Shown: positions 15,707 through 22,327 of the stretch, in pieces
Layout: the number at the start of each line of letters is the position of its first letter
How positions within the stretch are numbered: position 1 is the first letter of the stretch
Source of the DNA: Promethearchaeota archaeon
Lineage (GTDB): Archaea; Asgardarchaeota; Lokiarchaeia; Sigynarchaeales; SOKP01
Direction of reading: 5' to 3'
Assembly: GCA_014730295.1 (NCBI GenBank)
Contig: WJIN01000362.1
Location: 1-22,327 of the forward strand
DNA: 22,327 nt
Program-made: the position numbers and the translations under genes
The notes under the pieces: model-generated
What the model was told of the DNA's origin: nothing
What the model saw: only the letters and a program-made list of their open reading frames with translations
Databases searched by the model: none

Positions 15707-17221
15707 ATGATTATTATGATAAATCAATCAAATAAGATGATGACCGGAACGGTCAAATGGTACAGTGAAGAAAAAGGATATGGATTTATATCATCAGAAA
15801 CCATTGATGAAGATGTATTTTTACATCATTCTGCTATTCAAAATAATGATGATATTCGATTTTTTGCGGGTGATCGTGTTACGTTCAAAGTAAAAAAACA
15901 AAAAAAGGGACTTGCTGCAAAAGAAGCAGAAAGACTGAAAAAAAAAAGTATTGAACCGGTTAATAAAGTTAGAAATGAAATAACATTAAGAGATCTTGCA
16001 AAAACTAATTCCAAAGGAGTGCCGTCCAAACCAGAAAGAAGTAGAAACATCAATCTCTCCTTTGCAGAACTCGACCTTATTCCTGAATTATTAGATGCAC
16101 TCCGTGATGTTGGTTATGTTGAACCTACCCCAATACAAGCAAAAGCTATCCCTCCCGTTTTAGAAGGACGAGACTTATTGGGGTGTGCTCAGACGGGAAC
16201 CGGCAAGACTGCCGCATTTGCACTTCCTATATTGCAACGGCTCAAAAAACCTATTCAATCCAGAACAAATAGTGGAAATAAAAACAAAACGCATAAGAAA
16301 CGACCAATAAGAGCTTTAATAATCGCTCCTACAAGAGAACTTGCGATCCAGATAAAAGATAGTTTTGTTAATTATGGTAAGTATACAGGACTAAGATCCA
16401 CTGTAATTTACGGTGGAGTTGGTCAAAATCCTCAAGTTCAACAATTAAAACGTGGTGTGGATATCGTGGCGGCAACACCCGGACGACTACTCGATTTAAT
16501 GAGACAAGGATATGTTGATCTAAGATATGTTGAGGTTTTTGTATTGGACGAAGGTGATAGGATGCTTGATATGGGTTTTATTCCCGATGTCCGACGTATT
16601 GTAAAGAAAATTCCTCATAAAAATCGACAAACATTACTTTTCTCGGCAACACTTCCCAATGAAATCACTCAATTGGCTAAGAGTATTCAAATTAATCCTA
16701 CGGAAATAAAAATCTCCCCGGATAAACCTACCTTAGATATCATTACACAAGCAGTATGTTTTGTTTCAAAGAGAAAAAAACAAGCGCTTTTAGAATTTTT
16801 ACTCAGAGATCCCGCCTTTAAACGTGTTTTAGTGTTTATGCGAACAAAACATAGTGCAAATCGAATCGTTAGGAATTTACGAAGAAAAGGAATAAATGCC
16901 GAACCAATTCACGGAGATAAATCACAGACTGCACGGCAAAGAGCACTTAAAAATTTTCGCAAAGGTAAAACCCGTGTGCTGATTGCTACCGATGTAGCCG
17001 CTCGTGGTATCGATGTAGATGACATCACCCATGTAATTCAATATGACTTACCGGATGTAGCTAAAACGTATGTACATCGTATCGGACGGACTGCAAGAGC
17101 AGGATCTGGGGGAACGGCAATTGCATTTTGCGAAGATCAAAAACGGACTATGCTCAAAGAAATCGAGAATTTAATCCAAATGCATGTGAAAATATTTACA
17201 AATCATCCATTTACTCACTAA
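15707..17221 (+). CDS. Cold-shock domain - DEAD-box RNA helicase fusion
   Basis: A 504-residue protein joining an N-terminal cold-shock domain to a complete DEAD-box helicase. The CSD (about 13-80) has GTVKWYSEEKGYGFI with RNP1 at 23-28 and VFLHH (RNP2) at 37-41. A basic linker leads to the helicase from about 117: Q-motif region SFAELDL with PTPIQ at 140-144, AQTGTGKT at 161-168, PTRELA, TPGRLLDL, FSAT, RTKHSANRI, ATDVAARGID and HRIGRTARAG. Motif II reads D281-E-G-D, not DEAD. Such proteins unwind RNA duplexes with ATP. The fused CSD would supply single-strand RNA binding, so a role in RNA remodelling, perhaps in the cold, is likely (inference). The start is uncertain among ATGs at 15707, 15716, 15737 and 15740; all precede the CSD. 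Confidence 0.92.
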   Translation: MIIMINQSNKMMTGTVKWYSEEKGYGFISSETIDEDVFLHHSAIQNNDDIRFFAGDRVTFKVKKQKKGLAAKEAERLKKKSIEPVNKVRNEITLRDLAKTNSKGVPSKPERSRNINLSFAELDLIPELLDALRDVGYVEPTPIQAKAIPPVLEGRDLLGCAQTGTGKTAAFALPILQRLKKPIQSRTNSGNKNKTHKKRPIRALIIAPTRELAIQIKDSFVNYGKYTGLRSTVIYGGVGQNPQVQQLKRGVDIVAATPGRLLDLMRQGYVDLRYVEVFVLDEGDRMLDMGFIPDVRRIVKKIPHKNRQTLLFSATLPNEITQLAKSIQINPTEIKISPDKPTLDIITQAVCFVSKRKKQALLEFLLRDPAFKRVLVFMRTKHSANRIVRNLRRKGINAEPIHGDKSQTARQRALKNFRKGKTRVLIATDVAARGIDVDDITHVIQYDLPDVAKTYVHRIGRTARAGSGGTAIAFCEDQKRTMLKEIENLIQMHVKIFTNHPFTH

Positions 17222-17487
17222 GCTTTTTATCTTCTTATAGGTTTTTGATGCTTAATTAAAACAAACTAAAAACAGAAACCAAAATCTTTCTTTTATTTAT
17301 TTATATCTTAATTAGTTTACCTATCCCAAGAGATTAATTCTAAACAATTTTCAACCTTTAACATAAGATTTATAAGGAATGATATGGGAATTGAAAACTA
17401 TTTAAGTTTTCTATTCTTCACTATAAAGCTTTCACTCCCGCACAGATTTATAATACAAATTTCATTAATTTAAAACATAGATTAAAC

Positions 17488-17500
17488 GATTTATAATATA
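17488..17500 (+). promoter_or_regulatory. TATA box of the PEP carboxykinase gene
   Basis: GATTTATAATATA ends 16 bases before the ATG at 17517 and is centred about 23 bases before it, supporting this start and a leaderless message. The rest of the 295-base gap (17222-17516) shows only T-runs after the helicase gene. Confidence 0.5.
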
Positions 17501-17516
17501 CTAGTTTTTACGTAAA

Positions 17517-19436
17517 ATGCGGATTAATATGAATTCTTCAAAAGTTTTAATGGAGCATGTAAAAATGGCTGTGATTAGCCAGACTGATTATGAAAAATTA
17601 CGTGCCCTTAATAATGATAATGTAGTTAAAATTGTAAATGAATTTGTAAACCTCTGCAAGCCATCAAAAGTTACAGTTATAACCGATTCTGAAGAAGATA
17701 TACAATATGTTAGAGAAAGATGTATAGAAATTGACGAAGAAAGGAAGCTGGCAACAGATGGTCATACAGTTCATTTTGACGGTTTTAAGAATATGCAAAA
17801 CCACGATCAAGCAAGAGATAAAGAAAATACAAAAACTTTGGTTCCGGAAGGGGAATATGCTAGCCCATGGATTAACACAATTGAAAGAGAGGAAGGGCTT
17901 AATGAAATATTAGAAATTATGGATGGATGTATGGAAGGACACGAATGTCTTGTCCGTTTTTTTTGTTTAGGTCCCACTAACTCCAAATTCTCAATATTAG
18001 CACTTCAATTGACAGATAGTTTTTATGTTGGTCATAGTGAAGATTTGCTTTATAGAAAAGGATATGAGGAATTTAAGAAACTCAACGGATCCGAAGATTT
18101 CTTTTATCTGGTCCATTCTTCAGGTGAACTTACTGGCAGTCCACCCACCACAAAGAATTTAGACAAACGGAGGATATATATAGATTTAGAGGAAGACAGA
18201 GTGTTATCTGTAAACAATCAATATGCGGGAAATTCACTCGGTCTTAAGAAGCTTGCATTACGGCTAGCAATCAATAAAGCGGGTAACGAAGATTGGTTAG
18301 CTGAACACTTTTTTGTATTAGGAGTACATCCGAATGGAAAGGATCGAGTTTCGTATTTTTGCGGAGCTTATCCCTCAGGGTGCGGAAAAACATCCACCGC
18401 GATGCTTCCGGGACAAACTATTATTGGTGATGATATCGCGTACTTACGATCTTGGGAGGATGGATATTGCCATGCGGTTAATATTGAACGAGGTGTATTT
18501 GGTATTATCAGAGATGTGAATCCTGAGGATGATCCCGTAATCTATGATACCATAACCACCCCAAAAGAAGTGATCTTTTCAAATGTCTTAATCCATGAAG
18601 GGAAGCCTTATTGGTTGGGAATGGGAAATGAGATCCCTGAGATGGGCTTCAATTTTTCTGGAGAATGGTTTTATGGCAAAACCGATGAGAATGGCGTTCA
18701 AATACCACCCGCTCATCCGAATGCTCGCTATACCGTAAGAATCGAAGATTTAGAAAATGCTGACCCAAACTTACACGCACCAGATGGCGTTCCTATACAC
18801 GCAATCTTTTATGGCGGACGGGATTCAGATACGATGCCTCCTGTTTTAGAAAGCTTGGATTGGGATCACGGAGTATATTTTGGAGCCTCAATAGAGTCAG
18901 AAACGACGGCTCAGACATTGGGTAAAACGGGAGTGAGAAAGGCAAGCCCGATGGCCAATTTGGATTTTATTGTAATTCCTTTGGGTAAGTATCTTAAGAA
19001 CTATAGTAAATTTGGGAACTCTTTAGAACATCCTCCAAAAGTATTTGCAACAAACTATTTTCTGAAGGATGAGAATGGAAAATATTTGAATGGGATGTTA
19101 GATAAACTCGTCTGGGTAATGTGGGCAGAAGGTCGTACTCAAGGAGATTTTGGAGCGATAGAGACCCCAGTAGGATACCTTCCAAAATACGAGGATCTCA
19201 AAGATTTATTTAAAGAATATCTCAATAAAGATTATAAGAAAGAGGATTATGAGAAGCAGTTCTCCATTCGAGTGAATAAAATCCTTGAAAAAATTAATAG
19301 GATTGAGACTATGTTTAAAAAGGAAGAAGATGTGCCAGAATTCTTTTTGAATACTTTACACTCTCAGAGAGATCACCTTAACGCACTTAAAGATAAGAAA
19401 GGTAAATCCAAGATATCACCTTTCGAATTTTTCTAA
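17517..19436 (+). CDS. pckG: Phosphoenolpyruvate carboxykinase (GTP)
   Basis: Interconverts oxaloacetate and phosphoenolpyruvate with GTP/GDP, linking C4 acids to gluconeogenesis in the cytoplasm. The 639-residue length fits the GTP-dependent family (about 600-640). The kinase P-loop is YPSGCGKTST (285-294), carrying the family's hyper-reactive cysteine C289. The second metal/nucleotide block is IIGDDIAYLR. GVFGIIRDVNPEDDP and the block IFYGGRDSDTMPPV, which corresponds to the PEPCK guanine-site region, follow. Family members usually have GKTN; here it is GKTS. The C-terminal 40 residues are charged and probably helical. The ATG at 17517 fits the TATA box; ATG 17529 is an alternative. It stands alone, followed by transposon relics. 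Confidence 0.95.
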   Translation: MRINMNSSKVLMEHVKMAVISQTDYEKLRALNNDNVVKIVNEFVNLCKPSKVTVITDSEEDIQYVRERCIEIDEERKLATDGHTVHFDGFKNMQNHDQARDKENTKTLVPEGEYASPWINTIEREEGLNEILEIMDGCMEGHECLVRFFCLGPTNSKFSILALQLTDSFYVGHSEDLLYRKGYEEFKKLNGSEDFFYLVHSSGELTGSPPTTKNLDKRRIYIDLEEDRVLSVNNQYAGNSLGLKKLALRLAINKAGNEDWLAEHFFVLGVHPNGKDRVSYFCGAYPSGCGKTSTAMLPGQTIIGDDIAYLRSWEDGYCHAVNIERGVFGIIRDVNPEDDPVIYDTITTPKEVIFSNVLIHEGKPYWLGMGNEIPEMGFNFSGEWFYGKTDENGVQIPPAHPNARYTVRIEDLENADPNLHAPDGVPIHAIFYGGRDSDTMPPVLESLDWDHGVYFGASIESETTAQTLGKTGVRKASPMANLDFIVIPLGKYLKNYSKFGNSLEHPPKVFATNYFLKDENGKYLNGMLDKLVWVMWAEGRTQGDFGAIETPVGYLPKYEDLKDLFKEYLNKDYKKEDYEKQFSIRVNKILEKINRIETMFKKEEDVPEFFLNTLHSQRDHLNALKDKKGKSKISPFEFF

Positions 19437-19467
19437 TATTAATTTTTACCGTTTTTCACGCAGAAAG

Positions 19468-19487
19468 CCATGTCCTTTAGGGCGTGG
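19468..19487 (+). mobile_element. IS200/IS605-type end hairpin (relic)
   Basis: CCATGTCC and GGGCGTGG form an 8-bp stem (two G-T pairs) around TTTA, followed by ATGAATG. Hairpins of this form, with CCTTTAGG at the tip, mark IS200/IS605 ends, and at TnpB ends they form the 3' scaffold of the guide (omega) RNA. It lies 73 bases before a truncated TnpA. No TnpB remains nearby, so it is either the left end of this element or a relic right end of another. Confidence 0.5.
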
Positions 19488-19559
19488 ATGAATGCGTTTA
19501 AAAATCACTAAACTCAAACAGTTTTATCCTTTTTATACTCTGGAATTGATCAAAATATA

Positions 19560-19838
19560 ATGGAATATCGAAAAGATGCTCATAGAGTCTATTCTCTCAT
19601 GGTTCACGTAATTTTTGGAGTAAAATCCCGTCAACCCGCGTTTATAGAAGAGATTGGTATTATTGAGGCTCTAAAAACAAAAATTATTGAACTATCAGAG
19701 AACGTTAAGGTAAAAGTGGTGGAAATCGAATGCGGTATGGACCACGTTCATTTATTAATTTCTCCAAAGCCCATGTTAGATATTCCTAAGTATATAACCA
19801 TGATTAAGGGGCATACTTCTCGTTTTTTATATGCATAA
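19560..19838 (+). pseudogene. tnpA: Truncated IS200/IS605 transposase TnpA
   Basis: The 92 residues match the N-terminal two thirds of a Y1 transposase of the IS200/REP-associated type. VYSLMVHVIFGVKSRQPAF opens the fold, and GMDHVHLLISPK (59-70) holds the HUH metal motif (H62, H64). IPKYITMIKGHTSRFL follows. A stop at 19836-19838 comes before the region that carries the catalytic tyrosine (usually near residue 120-130 of about 140-150), and no continuation is visible in the downstream frames. The product cannot cut DNA, so the gene is dead, unless a short form acts in another way. Bases 19861-19879 hold AGAATT/AATTCT, a weak inverted repeat that might belong to a second end. Confidence 0.8.
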
Positions 19839-19937
19839 GAACATTCTTATTAGCCTATTCAGAATTATTACAAAATTCTAATATTCCCTAAATCAAATTA
19901 ATTTTTTTAGATCTCTTAATTTTTTATTCACATAAGG

Positions 19938-19945
19938 TTTATATT
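19938..19945 (+). promoter_or_regulatory. TATA box of the ferric-reductase-like gene
   Basis: TTTATATT begins 33 bases before the ATG at 19971 and is centred about 29 bases before it. A leaderless message and this start follow. Confidence 0.5.
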
Positions 19946-19970
19946 TCGCTTCTAACCAATATACAATATT

Positions 19971-20582
19971 ATGGACATTACAAAAAAAGGATATTATTTT
20001 CTTGGACTTATTATTAGCTTATTCCTTTGGGTAATCATACTTTACTTATTAGGACCTCCAAGTGAAGATATTTTTGATATTTTTATTCGTTTGGGTGTAT
20101 TGATTGGCTATACCTCAATGTTCGTAGCTGCCTTAATTATCCCGTTTATGAAGGAAGTGACCAAAATGTTTGGCACGTCATTTCTAAAAATACACCACAT
20201 TCTTTCGCTTATTGGAATTATATTGATTACCGCTCATCCAATTGCGATGGCAATTAATTGGGAAACGTTAAGCGTCTTTTTACCAGAATTTTCTGATTGG
20301 TTTACATTTTGGCAGAATTCCGGAAGAATAGCATTCTACATTATCTATTTCGCTGCGATAATCGGACTTGTCAGAAAATATATAACACCTAAGATTTGGC
20401 GGTTCTTACATGCGTTTATCTATATTGCGTTAGTCTTTGGATATTTCCACGGGCTATTTAGCGGAACCGATTTCCAAGAAAATTTTGGAGTTATGATAAC
20501 ATTCACTGCGATGTTAGTGTTAACCTTTGAAGTACTGATTTATAGGCGATACCAGAAATATAAACTTAAACAAAGAACATAA
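19971..20582 (+). CDS. Ferric-reductase-like six-helix haem membrane protein
   Basis: A 203-residue integral membrane protein with six helices (about 10-28, 38-58, 73-95, 118-134, 144-162, 172-191). The pattern of histidines fits the ferric reductase-like / MsrQ (YedZ) group: H75/H76 and H89 in helix 3, H147 and H160 in helix 5. Two pairs can coordinate two b-type haems across the membrane. No FAD or NAD(P)H domain is attached, as in MsrQ, so a separate partner must feed or take electrons. No MsrP-like molybdoprotein lies next to it. MsrB, at the left of the window, acts in the cytoplasm and is not a known MsrQ partner. It might carry electrons to an extracellular acceptor (inference). No signal peptide apart from the first helix is seen. 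Confidence 0.75.
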   Translation: MDITKKGYYFLGLIISLFLWVIILYLLGPPSEDIFDIFIRLGVLIGYTSMFVAALIIPFMKEVTKMFGTSFLKIHHILSLIGIILITAHPIAMAINWETLSVFLPEFSDWFTFWQNSGRIAFYIIYFAAIIGLVRKYITPKIWRFLHAFIYIALVFGYFHGLFSGTDFQENFGVMITFTAMLVLTFEVLIYRRYQKYKLKQRT

Positions 20583-20834
20583 TAAAAATCAAATCAGTTT
20601 TTCAAACCTCTCACTTTTTTTTTTATAATATCCAAAGCTAAGAAAAAATTATCCATTAGACCATTTAGATTAAAAAAACTAGTTTTCAGTCTTTTCCAAC
20701 CGAATTAGAAGTTATACTAATATTCTGATTGTTAATAATTCCACGGTCCAGAATTTAAAAGCAAATAAAGGAATTTTAGATGCGATAGGGAAAAATAAAA
20801 AAAAAATTAGAAAGTGAAATTTAGTTTCCTCTTT

Positions 20835-22327
20835 TTAATTAACAATCGCTTCAATGGAAATTAACGAAAAGACTGATTTAAAGGCTATATAAAGTATTAT
20901 ATAGAGCAAAAATAACACTACAAACATAAGCAAATATCCAATTAACGGACTTTTCCAAATTCTCCTGCTGCTAATTTTTCCCTCAGATAGGTGGGTGATC
21001 CCGCGAGAAAAGATCCACGATGCAAACAATATGAATGGAAGTCCAAAAAGCATAATCCATCCAAAATTATAGATTACACCGATTAAAACAGAGACCATTA
21101 TGTCATATACATCATTGATACTATTTAATTCGGTCCATAGACCATGGATAGCAACCTTTAAATCCTGAACTGTAGTAAATAACATAAGAACTCCAGTAAA
21201 TATAATCATAGGAAATATCCATAGAAAGCTGAGCGTAGAGAGGGTGGAGAGTTTTCTTTTATTAATAGAGATAGATTGAGTGTTAGCTATCTTATGAACC
21301 ATTAGTCTATTAGTTTTTCCATGAATTTTCGAGAATCCATATATTAGTAATCCCATTAGTATAGAACCGATGATATAAATCCCAATGATAACATAGGGAA
21401 GAATATCAAATACTAGATTATATTTATCTTCATGGTATTGGGAATGATATATGATTGTATTTGTGACATCTGCGCAGGAGATCAAGAAGAAACTGATCAG
21501 CAACCCTCCCAGAAACAGATGGATAAATTTGTTAAGAAATTTCCAATTTTTCTCGAAATATCTCTCCTCAAACAATACTTCCTGGGCTCGAAATGGATGC
21601 GTAAAACTCAATTTAATCAATTCTTTTCGAGATGGCTCTTGGGGTATCTGGGTTGAGGAAATTTTGTCCTTGAAATTACTTCGCCGAAACTTTTGTTTTA
21701 CTTTTTCAATTAAATCGGATGTTATGAAAACTTCTCTTGAAATCAAAACATATAATACACCGCATAGTGCCAACATTGTCATATTTGCGAACAATAGAAT
21801 GAAAGGCTCGGGTGAGTATGCAAATGAGCCTAAATCATTATAGAGCTCTGTTCCGTCTCCTCGTACAATGGTAAAATATGGCGCGCTAATACTCGTACTA
21901 AGACCGTTCGCTTCGACTTGAAGCTGATCAGAACCTCCAATCAGAAGAGCGTTTGCCCCTTCTGTGGATTGGGACCATGTATGGAACTTTTCACCCCAAC
22001 CGGGATAACCTGGATTATTTACGATGTAGGCTCCGTATGCCCAGAGTTCGAAACTATTCTCATCTTGATGGGGGTGGTTTTGGTCGTAATTCTTACAGCT
22101 GAAAGGCATAAATAAACCATCCGTATCACCCGAACGCAGATATGCCATTGAAGATGCTTTCCATACCTCTTTACGACTTTCAAATGGTTCAGATTGGATG
22201 GTCTCATTTACATTATAAAGGAGAATTCTGTGAAAAGAAGGATCTGCTCCGAGCAAATAACCAAAATCGGTTGTGCTACCGTATTGGGAATTGTTTTGTC
22301 TTTGTTCCCATATATACTGGTATCTTG
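20835..22327 (-). CDS. Heparinase II/III-like domain fused to membrane helices (partial)
   Basis: Open to the right edge of the window, so the N-terminus is missing; 497 codons before the stop are visible, of which 473 follow an internal TTG at 22256. The first 150 or so residues hold a heparinase II/III-type block: GLFMPFSCKNYDQNHPHQ, then DENSFELWAYGAYIVNNPGY and a TEGANALLIGG loop. It resembles the HxHxDxxSFxLxAxG motif of polysaccharide lyases, which cleave acidic glycans by beta-elimination. A first helix (FILLFANMTMLALCGVLYVL) follows, then a basic, Ser-rich linker. Five further hydrophobic segments (near FIHLFLGGLLISFF, YVIIGIYIIGSILMGLLI, FLWIFPMIIFTGVLML, NFGWIMLFGLPFILFA, and LLMFVVLFLLYIILYI) follow. 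The lyase part probably faces outside (inference). The membrane part has a loose YIP1-like look, which I cannot confirm. Confidence 0.65.
   Translation of the reverse strand, partial: RYQYIWEQRQNNSQYGSTTDFGYLLGADPSFHRILLYNVNETIQSEPFESRKEVWKASSMAYLRSGDTDGLFMPFSCKNYDQNHPHQDENSFELWAYGAYIVNNPGYPGWGEKFHTWSQSTEGANALLIGGSDQLQVEANGLSTSISAPYFTIVRGDGTELYNDLGSFAYSPEPFILLFANMTMLALCGVLYVLISREVFITSDLIEKVKQKFRRSNFKDKISSTQIPQEPSRKELIKLSFTHPFRAQEVLFEERYFEKNWKFLNKFIHLFLGGLLISFFLISCADVTNTIIYHSQYHEDKYNLVFDILPYVIIGIYIIGSILMGLLIYGFSKIHGKTNRLMVHKIANTQSISINKRKLSTLSTLSFLWIFPMIIFTGVLMLFTTVQDLKVAIHGLWTELNSINDVYDIMVSVLIGVIYNFGWIMLFGLPFILFASWIFSRGITHLSEGKISSRRIWKSPLIGYLLMFVVLFLLYIILYIAFKSVFSLISIEAIVN

Noticed and set aside
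296..20582. MsrB and the MsrQ-like membrane protein as one repair system
   Set aside because: They are about 19 kb apart, MsrQ partners MsrP and not MsrB, and no MsrP is present.

Overview
This AT-rich window (by eye about two thirds A+T) reads as a piece of an archaeal chromosome, most likely from an Asgard archaeon of the Lokiarchaeia type. A group II chaperonin (thermosome), archaeal-type Thi4, Lrp/AsnC, TrmB-like and TetR regulators, and TATA boxes 20-30 bases before start codons point to Archaea. Remains of an actin-family gene beside a profilin-like gene, plus a vWA/C4HC3 zinc-finger protein, point to Asgard. The assignment is inference. No rRNA, tRNA or CRISPR array is visible.

Left part (1-4.6 kb): the first codons of a gene leaving the window on the minus strand, MsrB, an extended SDR epimerase/dehydratase, an Lrp/AsnC regulator, and then the most striking locus. 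At 3133-4071 one reading frame matches actin from the first phosphate loop to the C-terminal Arg-x-x-Phe, but it holds three in-frame stops and has lost most of subdomain 4. It is a decayed actin relative with its frame kept. About 100 bases downstream is an intact 126-residue profilin-like protein.

Middle part (4.8-15 kb): thermosome; a creatininase-family amidohydrolase; a minus-strand flavoprotein-TetR operon with a 26-base palindrome over its TATA box; a membrane-anchored methyltransferase divergent from a TrmB-like regulator, with two copies of an operator-like repeat between them; a start-less fragment of a 2-oxoacid dehydrogenase E2 acyltransferase; Thi4; a histone-deacetylase-fold protein lacking the usual catalytic Tyr; a ferredoxin-nitroreductase fusion; and, convergent to it, a vWA-C4HC3 finger-zinc ribbon protein.

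Right part (15-22.3 kb): a 0.73 kb gene-free stretch with several palindromes leads into a cold-shock-domain/DEAD-box helicase fusion (motif II is DEGD). GTP-type PEP carboxykinase follows. Next come relics of an IS200/IS605 element (an end-type hairpin and a truncated TnpA), a six-helix ferric-reductase-like haem membrane protein, and a minus-strand heparinase II/III-like domain fused to a multi-helix membrane region that runs off the right edge.

Most genes look singly transcribed, with short or no leaders and T-rich stretches after them. The clear regulatory units are the TetR/flavoprotein operon and the TrmB/methyltransferase divergent pair. The three decayed coding relics (actin relative, E2 fragment, TnpA) make this a region of active gene loss. 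No single new multi-gene defence or biosynthetic system is evident; the best candidates for new biology are the actin-relic/profilin-like locus, the vWA-zinc-finger protein and the CSD-DEAD fusion.
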